This document shows, piece by piece, positions 6,973 through 8,998 of a stretch of DNA of 8,998 bases. Below the pieces are notes generated by a model that saw only the letters and a list, made by a program, of their open reading frames with translations, had not been told where the DNA came from and searched no databases. This stretch comes from Saprospiraceae bacterium (GTDB taxonomy: Bacteria > Bacteroidota > Bacteroidia > Chitinophagales > Saprospiraceae): contig SLDF01000291.1 of the NCBI GenBank assembly GCA_007125435.1, positions 1 through 8,998 on the forward strand, read 5' to 3'. The position numbers were made by a program, and so were the translations under genes. How positions within the stretch are numbered: position 1 is the stretch's first letter; every line of letters begins with the position of its first letter.

Positions 6973-7134
6973 TCATTTCAAAATGTCGTTTTTTACACTG
7001 TATCGCATCAGCGATGTGAAAGGGTGGCGACGACAGGAGCCAGACTCTACGTAACGATAGTGAAAGTAGAGGCCGACCGTTCAGGGAGCCCTGTAACGTA
7101 GCGACCCGACGACGAGAGGAGGAGGGTGATGCCC
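6973..7134 (-). repeat. Interspersed structured repeat, copy 2
   Basis: Read on the minus strand, the core (7134 down to 7005) starts GGGCATCACCC and ends CATCGCTGATGC like copy 1. The extension to 6973 contains the palindrome CATTTCAAAATG (6974-6985), also seen in copy 1. Its central stem is CTCTAC/GTAGAG (7045-7050 with 7066-7071) where copy 1 has CTCAGC/GCTGAG, so two base pairs have changed on both sides. The first stem ACCC/GGGT is kept (7104-7107 with 7124-7127). It fills nearly the whole gap between the convergent dsbD and lytic transglycosylase genes and may help end transcription from both sides. Confidence 0.85.
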
Positions 7135-7159
7135 AAGCAAAAAAATCAATCCCCCCTTA

Positions 7160-8071
7160 TCAAACCGGTATTTTAATCCCGTATATTTTCCCTGATCTGT
7201 TGGTTAGCTTTGAGGTTAATAGCCACGGGTTATAAACCTTCAACATTCGATAAGTCGTACCATGAGAAATAGCAAAATCTGCAAGGCTGTTTATTGAGGT
7301 GTTTACTTCTACGACTTTATAACTATCTAGAGGGTTATACAAATGTAATTCATCAGGGTAATACCCATAAGCATTTGGATAAGATAGTATTTCCTTGATG
7401 GCAACTATCCTAAACACATATCTCGATGTCTCTGCATTGAGATTGAGGTCGTAGTAGGCATCTGCTTTCTGAGCATCCATTTCTTTAGCCAATCTGGTGC
7501 TCCCTACATTATATGCTGCCGCGGCCAATGTCCATGAACCAAATCGCTTTTTGTAATCCAAAAGCAATTTACATGCGGCCTCGGTTGATTTTTCAACGTG
7601 CAGACGCTCATCTACCTCATTTGTAATTTCAAGACCGTAGGCTTTAGCTGTAGCCGGCATGAACTGCCATATACCTTTAGCACCTGCCGGAGATGTTACT
7701 TGTCGGAGGTTACTCTCTGCTACAGCCAGATACATAAAATCAGAAGGCACACTGTATTCCAACAAGATTTTTTCAAATATAGGGAAATATCTGTGCTGAG
7801 CTTTGATGTTCAATAGTGTGGACCCATGCAAATACGCATTAGAGATGATCTCTCTGTCTAGCCGCTCCACTACATCGAAGTTATCCAAAGGCAAAACCTC
7901 TCCAGCCAGATCATAGGCTTTGCTCAAATCTATGGATTTTATCACCTGAGGCAATATGACATCTTCATCATTGATGACAGAAGTATCCCCGGTATTCTTC
8001 GCTGACCAAAATATCGCACTCGTCAACAAGGCTGCGACAATAATGGAGTAAATACTAATTTGCTTATTCAT
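7160..8071 (-). CDS. Membrane-anchored GH23 lytic transglycosylase (MltD-like)
   Basis: A peptidoglycan lytic transglycosylase, which cleaves the MurNAc-GlcNAc bond and leaves 1,6-anhydro-MurNAc. The 303-residue protein has an N-terminal signal peptide or anchor (about 6-23) and an SLT domain at about 95-230. Its motifs are AVAES with the catalytic glutamate E119, GIWQFMPAT (133-141), AAYN (185-188) and ETSRYV (214-219). There is no lipobox cysteine. The last 50 residues (about 252-303) look like a worn single LysM domain (VNTSINSLADFAISHGTT...LKVYNPW), where MltD proteins often carry clear LysM repeats. The ATG at 8069-8071 overlaps the TGA of the DUF2480 gene by four bases (ATGA), so the two genes are probably co-transcribed and translationally coupled. 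Confidence 0.9.
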   Translation of the reverse strand: MNKQISIYSIIVAALLTSAIFWSAKNTGDTSVINDEDVILPQVIKSIDLSKAYDLAGEVLPLDNFDVVERLDREIISNAYLHGSTLLNIKAQHRYFPIFEKILLEYSVPSDFMYLAVAESNLRQVTSPAGAKGIWQFMPATAKAYGLEITNEVDERLHVEKSTEAACKLLLDYKKRFGSWTLAAAAYNVGSTRLAKEMDAQKADAYYDLNLNAETSRYVFRIVAIKEILSYPNAYGYYPDELHLYNPLDSYKVVEVNTSINSLADFAISHGTTYRMLKVYNPWLLTSKLTNRSGKIYGIKIPV

Positions 8072-8589
8072 TGCTTTTTCTTTTTATACACCGGTACAGT
8101 GGAGCACGGCTCACCATACATCAGACTTTGAACCACAGGCTTGAGCCGACTGGTGACATGCATATATGCACTAGGTGGCACCATCTTCTCCGAGCACCCT
8201 TTTATAACGATAGGTCGACCTTCATATTTTGAAACATCAAGTTCGTCGATCCGCTCTTTATAATAGTCGCCTATAAAACCATTCTTATCACCCCAATGCA
8301 ATCGGTCAACATAAGGCTCTACCGAAGCTGCTATCAACATGAAAGCCCAAACCGGTATGATAGCATCGGTCGAACAATGAATACAGAGTACAGCTCCACT
8401 ATATTCGGACCAGTCCGTTTCTCTCACCTGCTGGCGGAACTCCTTTTCCTTGAGAATCAACTCATGAAATAAAAAAGATTTCAGATCCAGCTCTTTGATA
8501 TCCATCGCGGGATACCATTCTTCCATATTTAATGTGACCAACTTGCTCATGGCCACTTTATTGACTAAGGGTTTGCCTAGATTTTCCAT
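8068..8589 (-). CDS. DUF2480 family protein
   Basis: A 173-residue soluble protein without signal peptide, matching the Bacteroidota family DUF2480 over its whole length: VNKVAMSKLVTLNMEEWYP near the start, LILKEKEFR, the block CIHCSTDAIIPVWAFML (69-85), VIKGCSEKMVPPSAY (128-142) and the end GEPCSTVPVYKKK. C69, H71, C72, C132 and C162 lie in these conserved blocks and could bind a metal or cluster; this is inference. From memory, DUF2480 genes in Bacteroidota often sit beside the SUF iron-sulfur assembly genes. No suf gene is seen here; instead it is the first gene of a two-gene operon with a lytic transglycosylase. The ATG at 8587-8589 is chosen because family members begin a few residues before the VNKVA segment. 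Biochemical function is not known to me. Confidence 0.88.
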   Translation of the reverse strand: MENLGKPLVNKVAMSKLVTLNMEEWYPAMDIKELDLKSFLFHELILKEKEFRQQVRETDWSEYSGAVLCIHCSTDAIIPVWAFMLIAASVEPYVDRLHWGDKNGFIGDYYKERIDELDVSKYEGRPIVIKGCSEKMVPPSAYMHVTSRLKPVVQSLMYGEPCSTVPVYKKKKQ

Positions 8590-8809
8590 TTATTTAAAAC
8601 ACGTTTTCTATAGACTTCTAACTAATTTCGCATGTACTATGTTTGTCAATGTATAGACAATTTAAAGGACAGACTTTTATAGTGATAATAATCATTAACG
8701 TCATTTTCCCTCATATAATTCAATGGCGAATAAGATTAACTCAGGTTGCATAGGGACTTTTCTTAGCTGCTTTTGGAAACAAAGCGTCATTTTTGGCTTT
8801 TGATTTTTT
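8590..8809. other. Upstream region of the DUF2480 operon, no gene seen
   Basis: No open reading frame, RNA gene or exact TAnnTTTG promoter on the minus strand was found here. A TTGACA on the minus strand (8649-8644) has only a poor downstream partner. The promoter of the operon should lie in this stretch, but I cannot place it. Confidence 0.4.
8643..8660. promoter_or_regulatory. Small 5-8-5 inverted repeat upstream of DUF2480
   Basis: TTGTC (8643-8647) and GACAA (8656-8660) form a dyad 54-71 bases before the DUF2480 start. It could be an operator, but short dyads arise by chance in AT-rich DNA. Confidence 0.2.
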
Positions 8810-8928
8810 GGGCATCACCCTACACTTCGTTGCGGGTCGCTACGTTTCGGGGCTCGCTGTTCGCTCGGTCCTGCGGACTCACTCGCTATCGCTCTTGACC
8901 CACTTCACATCGCTGATGCGAGACCCGA
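8810..8928 (+). repeat. Interspersed structured repeat, copy 3 (divergent centre)
   Basis: The core (8810-8919) has the shared ends GGGCATCACCC and CATCGCTGATGC and the shared GGGTCGCTACGTT segment. The first stem ACCC/GGGT (8817-8820 with 8834-8837) encloses 13 bases. The middle differs from copies 1 and 2, with a tract of CTCGCT-like words in place of the CTCAGC/GCTGAG stem. Similarity to copy 1 continues to ACCCGA at about 8928; the CATTTTGAAATG extension is absent. It is therefore a second subtype of the family. Confidence 0.8.
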
Positions 8929-8998
8929 GTATTATTGGAGGATAGTCTTTAAAATCTGATGCGCAGTTTTTCTTTATCACTCTTGAATATACATCCAA
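8929..8998. other. Window end, no supported gene
   Basis: An ATG at 8959 opens a rightward frame that reaches the window end after 13 codons. This is too short to call a gene, and no ribosome binding site or promoter supports it. Confidence 0.3.

Noticed and set aside
7598..7816. 72-codon plus-strand frame opposite the lytic transglycosylase
   Set aside because: It is antisense to the catalytic domain and has no independent support.
8959..8998. Start of a rightward gene at the window end
   Set aside because: Only 13 codons are visible, without a promoter or ribosome binding site to support it.

Overview
The window looks like an ordinary chromosomal stretch from a Bacteroidota bacterium. DUF6427-type and DUF2480 proteins are, as far as I recall, largely confined to that phylum. 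Good TAnnTTTG-type -7 elements lie before two genes, Shine-Dalgarno sequences are weak or absent, and the long intergenic gaps carry GC-rich interspersed repeats. A Saprospiria-like lineage is a guess from the overall look, not a result.

Layout: 1-150 holds a short tandem array (15-bp units inside 42-bp units) with a palindrome, and 151-362 is gene-free. A Delta9-type fatty acid desaturase (388-1263, +) converges with a family 4 glycosyltransferase (1276-2406, -) that has no ATG start. 2407-3136 is a repeat-rich divergent intergenic region with one full and one partial copy of an interspersed repeat, a hairpin, and a perfect 9-3-9 inverted repeat just before the next gene. A DUF6427-like membrane protein (3137-4120, +; also a TTG start) is followed by a large DsbD-type thiol:disulfide transporter (4343-6949, +) whose periplasmic N-terminal domain is present twice. 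A reverse-oriented repeat copy fills the gap to a leftward two-gene operon, DUF2480 (8068-8589, -) then a GH23 lytic transglycosylase (7160-8071, -), joined by an ATGA overlap. A further repeat copy lies at 8810-8928, and the last 70 bases show no supported gene.

Most genes concern the envelope: membrane lipid desaturation, glycan or lipid glycosylation, an inner-membrane protein, delivery of reductant to the periplasm, and peptidoglycan cleavage. They do not form one pathway. I see no defence system, CRISPR array, RNA gene or complete transposon. The most unusual signals are the structured repeat family, whose copies 1 and 2 show two compensatory base-pair changes in one stem, and the duplicated redox domain of DsbD.
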